From: Actinomycetes bacterium
Lineage (GTDB): Bacteria > Actinomycetota > Actinomycetes > Actinomycetales > Cellulomonadaceae
NCBI GenBank assembly: GCA_023461115.1
Contig: JAEWOA010000029.1
Location: 1 to 37,544 of the forward strand
Length of the DNA: 37,544 nucleotides
Direction of reading: 5' to 3'
Of the stretch, positions 30,707 through 37,544 are shown piece by piece. How positions within the stretch are numbered: the first letter of the stretch is position 1; every line of letters begins with the position of its first letter. Position numbers and translations under genes: made by a program. The notes beneath the pieces were generated by a model. The model was not told where the DNA came from. It saw only the letters and a program-made list of their open reading frames with translations, and ran no database searches.

Positions 30707-33700
30707 TCAGCCCTCCTCGCGGCGTCCGCGGCGGGCGGCCACCGCGACGACGCCGAACAGCAGCATCGTCAGCGCCGTCAGGATCACCAGGGTGACCTGA
30801 CCGCCCGTCGAGGCGAGCACCTTGTCCAGCGGGTCGTCCGCCAGGACCGCGCCGTCCACCGGCTCGTCGTTGTTGGTGTACTCGCAGACGACTGCGTCAC
30901 CGGAGCGGATCGTCAGGACGTTCTCGTCATCGCCGGTGAGTACGTACTCCTCGCCGTCCAGTCCCGTGCACACCAGCTGCTCCAGGTCGTACCCGTCCGG
31001 GCCTTCCTCGGTGAGCGTGTAGGGCGTGTGGGATCGGGCGGCGGCCTCGGCGCCACCGACCCCGTTCATCGTGATCGGCTCGGCGTCGTCGGCGGTCGCG
31101 TGCAACGTCCACGCGTCCGCGGTCTCTTCGCCGTCGTCGTCGTTCACCACGGTCTTCGTGAGCAGGAGGCTCGCGGGCTGCTCGGTGTTGGTGAACGTGC
31201 AGTCGACGACCGCCTCGTAGTCGAAGACGACCGTGTCAGCGTCGACCTGCTCGAAGCCCTCGCCCGTGCAGGTCAGGTCGGTCTGCCGGTAGCCCGCCGG
31301 GCCCTCGCCCTCGAAGAGGTCGTAGGCGACGCCCACGGTGGGCGTGAGCGCCACGCCGGCGCCGGTCAGCACTTGGCCGACCCCGCCCCACGCGTTGAGC
31401 GACCACTGGTCGGGCGTCGCGATCCCGCCGTACGGGTTCTCGACGACCTTGTGGAGCGTGAGCTGGGGCAGCGCGAGCGCCTCGTTCACGAAGGTGCAGT
31501 AGGCGTGCTCCCCCACCTTCAGCTCGAGCTCGTCACCGGCGAACTGCTCGCCGTTGACGGTGCAGACGATCGGGTCCGTCGTCGTGCTCGGGCGGTAGCC
31601 CGCGGGGCCGTCGCCCTCGTAGAGCGAGTAGGCGCCTGCCACGACGTCCACCCACGTGTCGCCCGCCTCGGTCTTGCCCGCGCGCATCTGGGCGAGCCCG
31701 TCGAACGCGTCGGCGTTCGGGTTCTCGCTCGTCAGCTCGGCGAACAGGGGCCACGAGTCGGCGTCGGCGAGGTCGACGTCCTCGGGAAGCGGGCCGCGCA
31801 GGACCGTCTTCTCGAGCGTGATTCGTGGCGCCAGGTCCTCGTTCACGAACGTGCACACCACGTGCATCCCGGGCTCGACCTCGACCGTCGGCATCTTGTC
31901 GACGTCCGCCGTCTCGCCCATCTCGACCGTGCGCGCGGACGCGCTGGTGTCGACGCAGGACAGGCTCTTCTGCGCGTACCCGATGGCATTGTTGAGGTTG
32001 GACTCCTCCAGCGTGTACCAACCGGCCTTGACCGCGTCGGTCACCCCGGTGGTGCCCTCGACCAGCGAGTAGTTGCCCTCGGCGATGCCGTGGGCCTCGA
32101 GCCACCACTGGTCGGCGCCCTCGGAGCCACCGAACCGGTAGTCGGTCTCCTTGAGCAGCGTCAGAGTCGCCGGCTGGGCCTCGTTGGTGAACTCGCACGA
32201 CACCTCGGTCCCGGGCGTGAGCGTGACGGCCTTGCCGGGGACGTCGCCGTCCGCAGTCGCGACCACGACGGTGGCGACGAGGTTGTCGTTCGACCCCTTC
32301 GCGGTGCAGACGAGCTGCGTCTGGGCGTAGCCGCTCTTCGTGCCCGACTCGGTGAGCAGGTACGTGCCCGGGCGGATGGTCACGGCCGTGGTGGCGTCGC
32401 CGCGCATGACGACCGGGGCGCCCGTGGTGGCCTTCGTCGTGACGTCGAACGGCGTCGCGACAAGGTTCCAGTCGGCCGGGGTGGCGTCGCCGCCTCGATC
32501 GACGCCGTCCACATCCGTCACGACCTTCTTCTGCATCAGCAGGAGCGGGTCGTAGGTGTTGGTGAACGTGCAGGTCACGTGCGTGTCCCACGTGAGGTCG
32601 ACGACGCCGTCCGTCGACACGACTCGTGCGCCGGCGCTGTCCTCGCAGAGCAGCGAGGTGTTGGTCCAGTGCGCGGTCGGGCCGCTCTCGGAGAGCTCGT
32701 ACTGGCCAGGCGTGAGGTCGGCCAGCTCACCGTTCGACAGCACGACGGGATCGCCGCCCGCGACCGGGGTCGCGATGAGCTGCCACGCGGTGACCGGCAC
32801 GTCCGCGCCGCCGGTGGCGGTGTTGGTCGCCTTCTTGAGCGTCAGGCGCGGGGTGATGTGGTTCACCGCGGTCGCGCGGTACCGGTGGCCGAGCGGCACG
32901 ACGACAGAGCCGTCGGACCCGATCGGCGCGGCAATGGACGTCCAGACGCACACGCCGTCGTCGAGCACGCACTTCTCGATCGCCCACGCTCCGCTGCCCT
33001 TGAGGTTCGTGGCCCCGGAGCCCTCCTGGATGTAGCCCTCCTTGTCGGACTCGGTGAGCACGTACGTGCGCCCGGCGTCGACCTCAGCCTCGGTGACGGC
33101 GGCCGAGCCGGCGGCCCCAGTGATCGTCGGGACGTCGCCAGCCGAGCCTTGGCCCTGTGCCGTCAGCGTCCACGCGGTGGGTGGCAGCACGTTGTCGAGC
33201 CCGTTCGGGTTCGGCACGCTCTTGACGAGCGACAAGTACGTCTTGCACCACACCGTGTTGGTGATCGTGTACTCGTTGAGGCCCTCGGCGAGCGTGTAGG
33301 ACTGCGTCGTCGGCGGCGTGATCGCGGCGGTGCTCGCGCTGCCCTTCGCCTCGATGCGCGCCATGAGCGCGTAGCAGCCGGCCGGGACCGAGGCCTTCTC
33401 GCCGATCACGGCGGTCTGGCCCTCGGCGTAGCCGCCGTAGACGGACTCCCACACCGGGGTGGCGATCGGCGTGCCGTCGACCGCGATGGTCGGCGCCGCG
33501 TCGAAGCCTTCGGGCGCCTGCGAGTCGTCGATCGGGGCGCCGCCGTTGATGGCCCACTTCTTGTGCACCACGATGTCCGCGGGCTTGAGCGGCCGGTTCA
33601 CGATCTTGCAGCTCACGATCGCGCCCGTGGTGCTCGGGACGGTCAGGCTCCAGCCGGTGTCCCCCTCGTTGACGACGGGGATGTCCGCTCCGGTGATCGT

Positions 33701-35230
33701 GTTGGTGCAGATGGCGTTCTTGTTGCCGGCGGCGGGGACGACCTTCCACTTGCCCGGAGCGCCTGCCGGGGCCTCGGTGATCGTGACCTTCCCGCCCGTG
33801 CCGATCGTGTACGTCACGCCGCCGGAGTCGTTGGTCATGTGGGTGGTGCTCGTGCCGTCCGTGAGCACACCTTCCGCCGCGTCGGCGGTGAAGCTCCACC
33901 TGTCCTTCGTCGAGAGCTTCGGGTTCAGCCCGTCAGCGTCCGCCTCGTACTTCACGACGTTGAGCGAGCCGCCGCACGCCGACTTGTAGAACCCGGTCAG
34001 CCACTCGGGGAGCTGCGTGATCGGCAGGTTCCAGTAGTCGCCGTCGGTCTTCCCGGGCGCGGCCTTCTTCGGACCGGAGATCGCCATCAGGTTGTCGTCG
34101 GACGGCCCACGGGCGTTGACCGAGGTGCCCACCGCGATGACGTGCGTGCCGGCGGCCTTGAGCGCGTTCGCGGACCAGATGCCACGCTCGATGCGCTGGA
34201 ACGTCGTCTCGACCGTGCCGCTGGGCTGCCCCGAGCCGCCTCCACCTGTGCCCCAAGCCGTCGGGTCGCCGTCGGTGATGACCACAGCCACGTCGACCGG
34301 CCACGCGCCCGTGCCGCTCCACGGGATGTTGGCTGACTTGGCGAACGCGTCGTCCCAGTTGGTCCAGCCGCTCGCGGAGCCGTTGCGCATGACCTTCAGC
34401 TGGGCGAGCGCGGCGTCGGGGTTCAGCACGCGGTCGGCCGTGGTGCCGCCGACGAGCTGCGCGGTGGTGGAGAACTGGACGATCGCGATCTGCGCGGGCG
34501 TGCCCTGCAGTTGCTCGGCGAAGGAGACCGCGGCGTCCATCATGTGCGTGAACGCGGTCTGGCCATTCACCGCGGTGTTCATGGACGACGAGAAGTCGAG
34601 CACGATCGCGATGCGCAGGTTGCAGCCGCCGCGCCACAACGGGTTCGCGCGGGACACCGCGAAGAACCGGCCGTCGAACTGGCGGTCGTTCGCCGTGGTC
34701 GCCTGCGCGACGTCGCTCAGCTTGTGGACCTTGACCGCCGTGCCGTAGGCGTCGACGTTACCCGGCACGTACACGGCGTACGCGGCGTCGCGCGCGCTCC
34801 CGTTGTCGCCGATCTTCAACGTCTGTGAGACCACCCAGCCCGCGGACTCAGCGGAGCCGACCACGCCGGTGACACCGATCCAGTACCCGCCCCCGCCGGT
34901 TCGGCGCGGCATCGCCAGGATGCACTCACCCTTGGCGCGGCCGTTCGCGGCGGCCGTCGCCGTCGTGCAGGTGTCGGCGGGCGTGCCGCTCAAGGCATCC
35001 TTTGGGTTGGCGTCCGCGCTGCCGGCGAAGGCCGAGATGACGACGTCTCCGAGGCCGTTCGCGCCGTCGCCGCTCGCGGCGACGCGAATCGCGATGTCGG
35101 TCGGCTTCGGGGCCGAGTTGTTCGTGATCGCCTGCGCGGGGACCGCGAGCGCGATCGGACCGCACAGCCCGACCGCGAGGGTCGCGAATGTCGCGACTGC
35201 GCGCTTCCACTTGGTGCTCGTCGTTCGCAT
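30707..35230 (-). CDS. LASTG-anchored VWA adhesin with Cna-B/DUF5979-like repeats (1507 aa)
   Basis: A giant wall-anchored protein. The ATG ending at 35230 starts a signal peptide (cleavage near VPAQA, residue 34); an upstream in-frame ATG at 35302 gives an implausible extension. A von Willebrand A domain (about 205-390) carries an intact MIDAS: D212-x-S214-x-S216, Thr290 in GWTNWDDA and Asp320 in VVITDGDPT, so it should bind a divalent metal and a protein ligand. Beta-rich segments follow near 419 and 553, then seven repeats starting near 662, 792, 894, 1019, 1132, 1252 and 1351. Most carry the K/E/N isopeptide pattern and a Cys pair. The anchor is LASTG (1472-1476), a hydrophobic span and RRGRREEG. 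Architecture resembles pilus tip adhesins (VWA plus Cna-B stalk), but no pilin-specific sortase is visible. Expression unit ends at its own hairpin. Confidence 0.93.
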   Translation of the reverse strand: MRTTSTKWKRAVATFATLAVGLCGPIALAVPAQAITNNSAPKPTDIAIRVAASGDGANGLGDVVISAFAGSADANPKDALSGTPADTCTTATAAANGRAKGECILAMPRRTGGGGYWIGVTGVVGSAESAGWVVSQTLKIGDNGSARDAAYAVYVPGNVDAYGTAVKVHKLSDVAQATTANDRQFDGRFFAVSRANPLWRGGCNLRIAIVLDFSSSMNTAVNGQTAFTHMMDAAVSFAEQLQGTPAQIAIVQFSTTAQLVGGTTADRVLNPDAALAQLKVMRNGSASGWTNWDDAFAKSANIPWSGTGAWPVDVAVVITDGDPTAWGTGGGGSGQPSGTVETTFQRIERGIWSANALKAAGTHVIAVGTSVNARGPSDDNLMAISGPKKAAPGKTDGDYWNLPITQLPEWLTGFYKSACGGSLNVVKYEADADGLNPKLSTKDRWSFTADAAEGVLTDGTSTTHMTNDSGGVTYTIGTGGKVTITEAPAGAPGKWKVVPAAGNKNAICTNTITGADIPVVNEGDTGWSLTVPSTTGAIVSCKIVNRPLKPADIVVHKKWAINGGAPIDDSQAPEGFDAAPTIAVDGTPIATPVWESVYGGYAEGQTAVIGEKASVPAGCYALMARIEAKGSASTAAITPPTTQSYTLAEGLNEYTITNTVWCKTYLSLVKSVPNPNGLDNVLPPTAWTLTAQGQGSAGDVPTITGAAGSAAVTEAEVDAGRTYVLTESDKEGYIQEGSGATNLKGSGAWAIEKCVLDDGVCVWTSIAAPIGSDGSVVVPLGHRYRATAVNHITPRLTLKKATNTATGGADVPVTAWQLIATPVAGGDPVVLSNGELADLTPGQYELSESGPTAHWTNTSLLCEDSAGARVVSTDGVVDLTWDTHVTCTFTNTYDPLLLMQKKVVTDVDGVDRGGDATPADWNLVATPFDVTTKATTGAPVVMRGDATTAVTIRPGTYLLTESGTKSGYAQTQLVCTAKGSNDNLVATVVVATADGDVPGKAVTLTPGTEVSCEFTNEAQPATLTLLKETDYRFGGSEGADQWWLEAHGIAEGNYSLVEGTTGVTDAVKAGWYTLEESNLNNAIGYAQKSLSCVDTSASARTVEMGETADVDKMPTVEVEPGMHVVCTFVNEDLAPRITLEKTVLRGPLPEDVDLADADSWPLFAELTSENPNADAFDGLAQMRAGKTEAGDTWVDVVAGAYSLYEGDGPAGYRPSTTTDPIVCTVNGEQFAGDELELKVGEHAYCTFVNEALALPQLTLHKVVENPYGGIATPDQWSLNAWGGVGQVLTGAGVALTPTVGVAYDLFEGEGPAGYRQTDLTCTGEGFEQVDADTVVFDYEAVVDCTFTNTEQPASLLLTKTVVNDDDGEETADAWTLHATADDAEPITMNGVGGAEAAARSHTPYTLTEEGPDGYDLEQLVCTGLDGEEYVLTGDDENVLTIRSGDAVVCEYTNNDEPVDGAVLADDPLDKVLASTGGQVTLVILTALTMLLFGVVAVAARRGRREEG

Positions 35231-35382
35231 GGCTTCCGCCCCTTCGGCTGCGGTCGGCCGCGTGGCGGTGTGCCCCACGACTTGGGCACACCGACGGCTC
35301 ATCCCTCATTGACCGCGAGCGCGCGCGTGCCGGGCGCGCGTCGTCAAGGCGCGCTGAGTGGCCGCGGGGCGAACGTGAGTGA

Positions 35383-35411
35383 ATGCCGGGCCGATTCGCG
35401 TGGTCCGGCAT
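35383..35411 (-). terminator. Hairpin terminator after plsC
   Basis: ATGCCGG (35383-35389) pairs with CCGGCAT (35405-35411). Three more pairs inside (one G/T) give a 10-bp stem and a nine-base loop, 26 bases past the plsC stop. It ends the tyrA-cmk-plsC transcript before the surface genes. Confidence 0.8.
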
Positions 35412-35436
35412 ATCCGCTGGTGAACGGACGTGGGAG

Positions 35437-36117
35437 CTAGAGCACGCCGCGGTTCGGGTCGTCGGCCGGCATCGCGAGGCCCGTGCGCGCGACCTCACGC
35501 TCCACGAGCGCCGCCAGGGCCTGGCGGATGGTCTCGTTCCCCGCCGCGACAGCCTCGCGCCCGTTCACCCCCGGCGCGCGCGCCACGACGACCGGCTCTC
35601 CGAAGGTGACCGCGAGCCGGCGACGCATCCCCGGCAGGTGGCCCACGCCCTCGCCCGTCCGCCTGGTGCCGAGCACCGCGACCGGGACCACGGGGGCGTG
35701 GCTGTTCAGCGCGAGCCACGCGACACCCGCGCGCGCGTCGGCGACGTCGCCGCGGCCGCGATTGCCCTCGGGGAACACCCCGACGACGCCTCCGCGCTTG
35801 AGCACCCCCAGGCCCGCGGCCAGCGCGGACCTCCCGCTCTCGCGGTCGACCGGGATCTGGCCCGCGGCGCGCAGGACCGCGCCGACCGGGCCGCGGAACA
35901 ACTCGGCCTTGACCAGGATGTGCGCGCCTCGTGGCGTGGCGCCCGCGAGGATCGGGCCGTCGGCGAGGCCCGTGTGGTTGGCGGCCAGGATCACCGGCCC
36001 GCTCGCCGGGACGTTCTCCTGCCCGCTGACGCGCGTGTTCCAGACGACGCGTGCCAGGAACCACGCAAGCCACCTCGACCAGCGCGGCCCCCAGGGCGAC
36101 GGCAACGCGTCCGTCAC
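35437..36117 (-). CDS. plsC: 1-acyl-sn-glycerol-3-phosphate acyltransferase (PlsC family)
   Basis: Transfers an acyl chain to lysophosphatidic acid at the inner membrane face, giving phosphatidic acid. 226 aa, typical size. The catalytic HX4D motif is NHTGLAD (His48, Asp53). The glycerol-phosphate site is FPEGNRGRG (Glu117). The N-terminal amphipathic stretch WSRWLAWFLARVVW is likely membrane-associated. The GTG ending at 36117 overlaps the cmk stop by four bases (GTGA), so the two are coupled. In actinobacteria this cmk-plsC-der order is frequent; here der is displaced by two surface genes. Other acyl acceptors are possible in this family. Confidence 0.93.
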   Translation of the reverse strand: MTDALPSPWGPRWSRWLAWFLARVVWNTRVSGQENVPASGPVILAANHTGLADGPILAGATPRGAHILVKAELFRGPVGAVLRAAGQIPVDRESGRSALAAGLGVLKRGGVVGVFPEGNRGRGDVADARAGVAWLALNSHAPVVPVAVLGTRRTGEGVGHLPGMRRRLAVTFGEPVVVARAPGVNGREAVAAGNETIRQALAALVEREVARTGLAMPADDPNRGVL

Positions 36118-36824
36118 CCCCGCCCGCCCGTCACCTGCGTGACGACGTCGAGCACGGCCTGCACGGTCTGGTCGAAGTCCAGGTGCGACGAGTCCACGGT
36201 CGCGACGCCGTCGGCGGCGACGCGGAACTGCACGACCGTCGAGTCGTCGGCGTCGCGGCGCAGCACCTGGTCGCGGGTCGCCGCGATCGACGCGGCGTCT
36301 GCGGCTCCATGCACGTCGAGCGAGCGACGCGCCAGGCGCGCCTCCTCGGACGCGGTCAGCAGCACGCGCACGTCGGCGTCGGGCGCGATCACGGTCGTGA
36401 TGTCACGGCCCTCGGCCACCACGCCCGCTCCCCCGGACCAGCCACCCGAGCGCTCGTGGTCGATCACCGCGCGCTGGCGCCGGCCCAGCTCGGCACGTGC
36501 GTCCAAGTTGGTGGCGACCGCGCTCACGGCGGCCGAGATGCGGGTCTCACGGATGGCCTCGGCGACGTCGACGCCGTCGACGACGACGGTGGGCGCCTGC
36601 GGGTCCAGGCCAAGCGCGAGCCGCATCGCGGCGACGCGCGCCGCGACCGCGGGCTGGTCGTCGAGCGGCACACCGTCCTCGAGGCACGCCCAGGTCGCGG
36701 CGCGGTACATCGCCCCGGTGTCCAGGTAGGCCAGCCCGAGGCTCCGCGCGACCGCGCGCGACACGCTCGACTTGCCCGAGCCCGAGGGCCCGTCGATCGC
36801 GATCACCAGGGGGGACGTGCTCAA
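36114..36824 (-). CDS. cmk: Cytidylate kinase
   Basis: Phosphorylates CMP and dCMP with ATP in pyrimidine nucleotide supply. 236 aa. The P-loop is GPSGSGKSS (residues 12-20). Further motifs are YLDTGAMYRAAT, the VAEGRDITTVIAPDADVRVL substrate segment, and RLARRS / RRDADDST lid residues, all diagnostic of Cmk. The start is a TTG ending at 36824, with GGAG nine bases upstream; it overlaps the tyrA stop by four bases (TTGA). This overlap and the position of the P-loop favour it over longer readings that run into tyrA. Confidence 0.95.
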   Translation of the reverse strand: MSTSPLVIAIDGPSGSGKSSVSRAVARSLGLAYLDTGAMYRAATWACLEDGVPLDDQPAVAARVAAMRLALGLDPQAPTVVVDGVDVAEAIRETRISAAVSAVATNLDARAELGRRQRAVIDHERSGGWSGGAGVVAEGRDITTVIAPDADVRVLLTASEEARLARRSLDVHGAADAASIAATRDQVLRRDADDSTVVQFRVAADGVATVDSSHLDFDQTVQAVLDVVTQVTGGRG

Positions 36825-37544
36825 CTCACCAGTCTCCAGCCGCGGGCCGTCAGCTCCGCCTCGAGGAACGCTGCGCTGCCCGGCAACACCGCGATGGACG
36901 CCATGCCGACCGGGCGGCCAGCGGCGTGCTCGAGGTGCAGGTCCTCGAGGTTCACGCCCGCGTCGCCGACATCGGCGAGGAGCCGGGCGAGCTCGCCGGG
37001 CGCGTCCGGGACGAGCACGGTCACGGTCGCATAGGGGCGGCGCACGCCGCCGTGCTTGCCGGGGATGCGCGCGGCGCCCTCGTTGCCGCGCGCGATGGCG
37101 CCGGCGAGCGCGGCGAACGCGCCGGTCGTCGACGAGTCGCCGGCGCCGGCGAGCGCGGCGATCACGCCGTCGAGGTCGCCGCGCAACTCGACGAGCTGGC
37201 TTCGAACGGCGTCGGCGTTCGCCGACAGGATCGACGTCCACAGCGCGGGATCCGAGCCTGCGATGCGCGTGACGTCACGCAGCCCCTGGCCGGCCAGCCC
37301 CAGCGCCGTCTCGTCGACCGAGCGCAGCCGCGCGGCGACGAGCGACGCGACCACCTGCGGCACGTGGGACACCGCGGCCACCGCCGCGTCATGCGCGTCG
37401 GCGTCCATCGCGACGGGCACGGCGCCCAGGTCGACCGCGAGCGAGCGGACCGCGAGCACTGCCCCGGGGTCCGCGTCCTGCGCGCCGGTCAACACCCAGG
37501 GCCGCCCGAGGAACAGGTCCGGGACCGCGGCCGCGGGCCCCGAC
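36821..37544 (-). CDS. tyrA: Prephenate dehydrogenase, 5' part missing (runs off window)
   Basis: Oxidatively decarboxylates prephenate to 4-hydroxyphenylpyruvate in tyrosine synthesis. The visible 241 codons are the C-terminal part; the NAD-binding Rossmann domain lies beyond the right edge. Right at the edge, DLFLGRPWVLTG is a hallmark of the family. VAAVSHVPQVVASLV and GLRDVTRIAGSDPALWTSIL belong to the helical dimerisation domain. A C-terminal ACT-type regulatory domain (YATVTVLVPDAPGELARLLA, VNLEDLHLEH) may sense tyrosine. Coupled to cmk by a TTGA overlap. Confidence 0.93.
   Translation of the reverse strand, partial: SGPAAAVPDLFLGRPWVLTGAQDADPGAVLAVRSLAVDLGAVPVAMDADAHDAAVAAVSHVPQVVASLVAARLRSVDETALGLAGQGLRDVTRIAGSDPALWTSILSANADAVRSQLVELRGDLDGVIAALAGAGDSSTTGAFAALAGAIARGNEGAARIPGKHGGVRRPYATVTVLVPDAPGELARLLADVGDAGVNLEDLHLEHAAGRPVGMASIAVLPGSAAFLEAELTARGWRLVS

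Noticed and set aside
26794..34336. Plus-strand open frames of more than 1200 codons opposite the surface proteins
   Set aside because: These are low-complexity Arg/Val/Asp readings antisense to genes with signal peptides, VWA and repeat domains. No ribosome site or motif supports them.

Overview
The window is chromosomal DNA from a very GC-rich Gram-positive bacterium. GC-dominated third codon positions, LacI-controlled sugar importers without their own ATPase, LAxTG wall-anchored surface proteins, and a tyrA-cmk-plsC-der-tRNA-Pro backbone all point to Actinomycetota. Micrococcales (a Cellulomonas or Promicromonosporaceae-like organism) is my best inference, not something the sequence proves.

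Layout. (1) 1-4120, minus strand: two tandem paralogous surface proteins (the first cut by the window edge) with GEVED/calcium-loop domains, then a 94-residue unknown. (2) 4395-5816, plus strand: an unusual protein joining a LuxR-type helix-turn-helix to a degenerate DUF262/ParB-like domain, then a cysteine-rich unknown protein. (3) 5927-12907, plus strand: an alpha-glucoside uptake and phosphorolysis operon (binding protein, two permeases, beta-phosphoglucomutase, GH65 phosphorylase), followed by a small stand-alone helicase-associated-domain protein. (4) 12958-17333, minus strand: a second sugar ABC importer preceded by its LacI regulator. This regulator is divergent from a plus-strand glycogen-debranching-type glucosidase (17452-19470), with two facing operators between them. 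(5) 19547-23804, minus strand: a third importer with a GH1 beta-glucosidase, divergent from a second LacI regulator (23981-24982). (6) 25159-37544, minus strand: tRNA-Pro(GGG), der, two very large LASTG-anchored surface proteins (1172 and 1507 aa), plsC, cmk and the 3' part of the prephenate dehydrogenase gene.

How it works together. Regions 3 to 5 form a scavenging block for alpha- and beta-linked glucose oligosaccharides. Three binding-protein importers bring sugars in, and no ATPase gene is present, so a shared MsiK-type ATPase elsewhere is expected. Inside the cell GH65 + beta-PGM, the debranching-type glucosidase and GH1 cleave the imported sugars. A TTGGAACG/CGTTCCAA operator element occurs both at the first lacI gene and upstream of the distant alpha-glucoside operon, suggesting that one regulator co-controls two loci. 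The surface proteins may hold the cell to polymeric substrate or host material, but that is inference.

The most unusual items are the HTH-DUF262-like fusion and its unknown neighbours, the orphan helicase-associated protein, and the insertion of two giant Cna-B-repeat adhesin-like genes into the plsC-der housekeeping block. I see no CRISPR array, transposase, integrase, rRNA or riboswitch. No gene-free stretch exceeds 300 bases.
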